Assembly: GCA_031273775.1 (NCBI GenBank)
Contig: JAISRF010000254.1
Coordinates: forward strand, 1 to 5,091
Direction: 5' to 3'
Source of the DNA: Oscillospiraceae bacterium
Lineage (GTDB): Bacteria > Bacillota > Clostridia > Oscillospirales > Acutalibacteraceae
Length of the DNA stretch: 5,091 nucleotides
The notes below the pieces were generated by a model. The model was not told the origin of the DNA, searched no databases, and was given only the letters and a program-made list of their open reading frames with translations. The position numbers and the translations under genes were made by a program. Numbering within the stretch: the stretch's first letter is position 1; every line of letters starts with the position of its first letter. Of this stretch, positions 4,311 through 5,091 are shown in pieces.

Positions 4311-5091
4311 TCAAGGGGCGACTGAATTGTTACGTTTGATTTCTAATATGCTGATGCATTGTGTCGGGCATACCTCAGCGCATTTGCCGCAACCGTTGCA
4401 CTTTTCGCTCAGTACATGAGCGAGGTTGTTTTCCACGGTCACCGCGCCGAATTCACAAATTTTCACGCACCGCGTGCAGCCGATACAGCCGTTTGCACAG
4501 ACCTTGCGGGTTTCGCCGCCTCTGTCGCTGTTCATGCACCGCACCACAGAACGGGTTTCGGCAGGCACAAAAACAATAAGCTTTTTGGGACAGGCGGCGA
4601 CACACATAGAGCAACCCTTACATTTTTGCGGGTTAATGACCGCCACCTCTTCGCATATGCGTATGGCGTGGTACGGACAGGTCTTGGCACAATCGCCAAA
4701 ACCCAGGCATCCGTAGGGGCACATGCCCTGCCCTGCGAACAGCTGAGCCGCGGCGGCGCAGGTGGGCACACCGCGGTAATCCAGCTTTTTGGTGGTGATG
4801 TCGCGGTTTCCCAGGCAACGCACCAGCGCGGTTTTATACCCCGCCGCCTCGGCTTTCACGCCTAATATATCCGCGATGTCCTCCGCCACACTCTGCCCTC
4901 CGGGAGAGCAAAGCGATGGGGCTACGCCGCCTTTGGAAAGCGCGGCGGCGTAGCCGTCACAGCCGGAAAAACCGCAGCCGCCGCAGTTTGCGCCGGGTAA
5001 TACGGCGGAAATCCGCTCGGCAACCTTGTCCTTGGGAACCTCCATAAACTTTGCGGCAAGCGCAAGCACCACGCCGCAAATCAGCCCGATT
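4311..5091 (-). CDS. rnfB: RnfB, iron-sulfur subunit of the Rnf ferredoxin:NAD+ oxidoreductase (N-terminus outside window)
   Basis: The frame runs off the right edge: codons before the GTG at 5072 are open (IGLICG) and continue the expected N-terminal membrane helix, so that GTG is not the start. Residues are numbered here from that GTG. C30-x2-C33-x4-C38 and C55 (GANCGGCGFSGC) form the characteristic Fe-S domain of RnfB. Four ferredoxin-like Cys groups follow: C118/C122/C128/C132 (CPYGCLGFGDC), C151/154/157/161 (CKGCSMCVAAC), C192-C206 (five Cys) and C225/228/231/235 (CNGCGKCAEVC). With C86, C105, C140, C179 and C239, 26 cysteines are visible, enough for the multi-cluster clostridial form rather than the shorter proteobacterial form. 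The third ferredoxin-like motif has CEF where CPF is usual. RnfB passes electrons from reduced ferredoxin into the membrane complex, which couples NAD+ reduction to Na+ or H+ export. In Clostridia rnfB often ends the rnfCDGEAB operon, and here nothing follows it on its strand. Stop is TGA, complement of 4311-4313. Confidence 0.95.
   Translation of the reverse strand, partial: IGLICGVVLALAAKFMEVPKDKVAERISAVLPGANCGGCGFSGCDGYAAALSKGGVAPSLCSPGGQSVAEDIADILGVKAEAAGYKTALVRCLGNRDITTKKLDYRGVPTCAAAAQLFAGQGMCPYGCLGFGDCAKTCPYHAIRICEEVAVINPQKCKGCSMCVAACPKKLIVFVPAETRSVVRCMNSDRGGETRKVCANGCIGCTRCVKICEFGAVTVENNLAHVLSEKCNGCGKCAEVCPTQCISILEIKRNNSVAP

Noticed and set aside
4314..4322. AGGGGCGAC at the end of rnfB as a third copy of the hairpin repeat
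   Set aside because: Only one arm is present and no matching CGCCC arm follows, so it is likely chance.
4359..4865. Plus-strand open frame (168 codons) opposite rnfB
   Set aside because: The minus strand encodes unmistakable RnfB cysteine motifs; this frame is a shadow.
1..5091. CRISPR array, tRNA/rRNA gene, transposase, phage or defence system
   Set aside because: No regularly spaced repeats, tRNA-like sequence or proteins of these classes were seen on either strand.

Overview
The window looks like chromosomal DNA from an anaerobic Firmicute of the class Clostridia, probably a gut or sediment lineage. The evidence is the company of genes: a secreted Ig-like/SH3b protein, an S-layer-homology (SLH) protein, an AraC-type regulator, two metal-dependent sugar isomerase/epimerase barrels and a multi-cluster RnfB of the clostridial type. 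Shine-Dalgarno sites are strong and the promoter-like sites fit the sigma-A consensus. Coding DNA is moderately GC-rich, with an AT-rich regulatory gap around 2200-2340. The genus cannot be fixed from the sequence alone.

Region 1 (1-1260, + strand): the 3' end of a surface protein (end of one BIG2 domain, a complete BIG2 domain, a C-terminal SH3b domain) is followed 47 bp later by a small exported protein with three divergent SLH-like repeats. The gap carries a small GC-rich hairpin repeat. A related-looking copy lies inside the first codons of the SLH gene, where it adds residues to the signal-peptide N-region. A bidirectional terminator closes the region.

Region 2 (1358-4236): a divergent regulatory unit. 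A cupin/AraC regulator reads leftwards from a GTG start. Two tandem TIM-barrel proteins of the AP_endonuc_2 (xylose isomerase-like) superfamily read rightwards. The gap of about 240 bp between them holds a plausible promoter for each direction, a short dyad and direct repeats. The two barrels keep the family's four metal ligands and are separated by 80 bp that can fold into a long bulged hairpin. The natural reading is a carbohydrate-responsive regulator controlling two sugar isomerase/epimerases. The substrate is not readable from the sequence, and no transporter or kinase is present in the window.

Region 3 (4311-5091, - strand): the C-terminal part of RnfB, the ferredoxin-like iron-sulfur subunit of the Rnf (ferredoxin:NAD+ oxidoreductase) complex. 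It runs off the right edge and converges on the barrel genes. There is no gene-free stretch longer than 300 bp. I see no RNA gene, CRISPR array, transposase or phage gene. No clearly new system is evident; the points most worth following are the hairpin repeat in the signal-peptide codons and the uncharacterised AraC/two-epimerase cassette.
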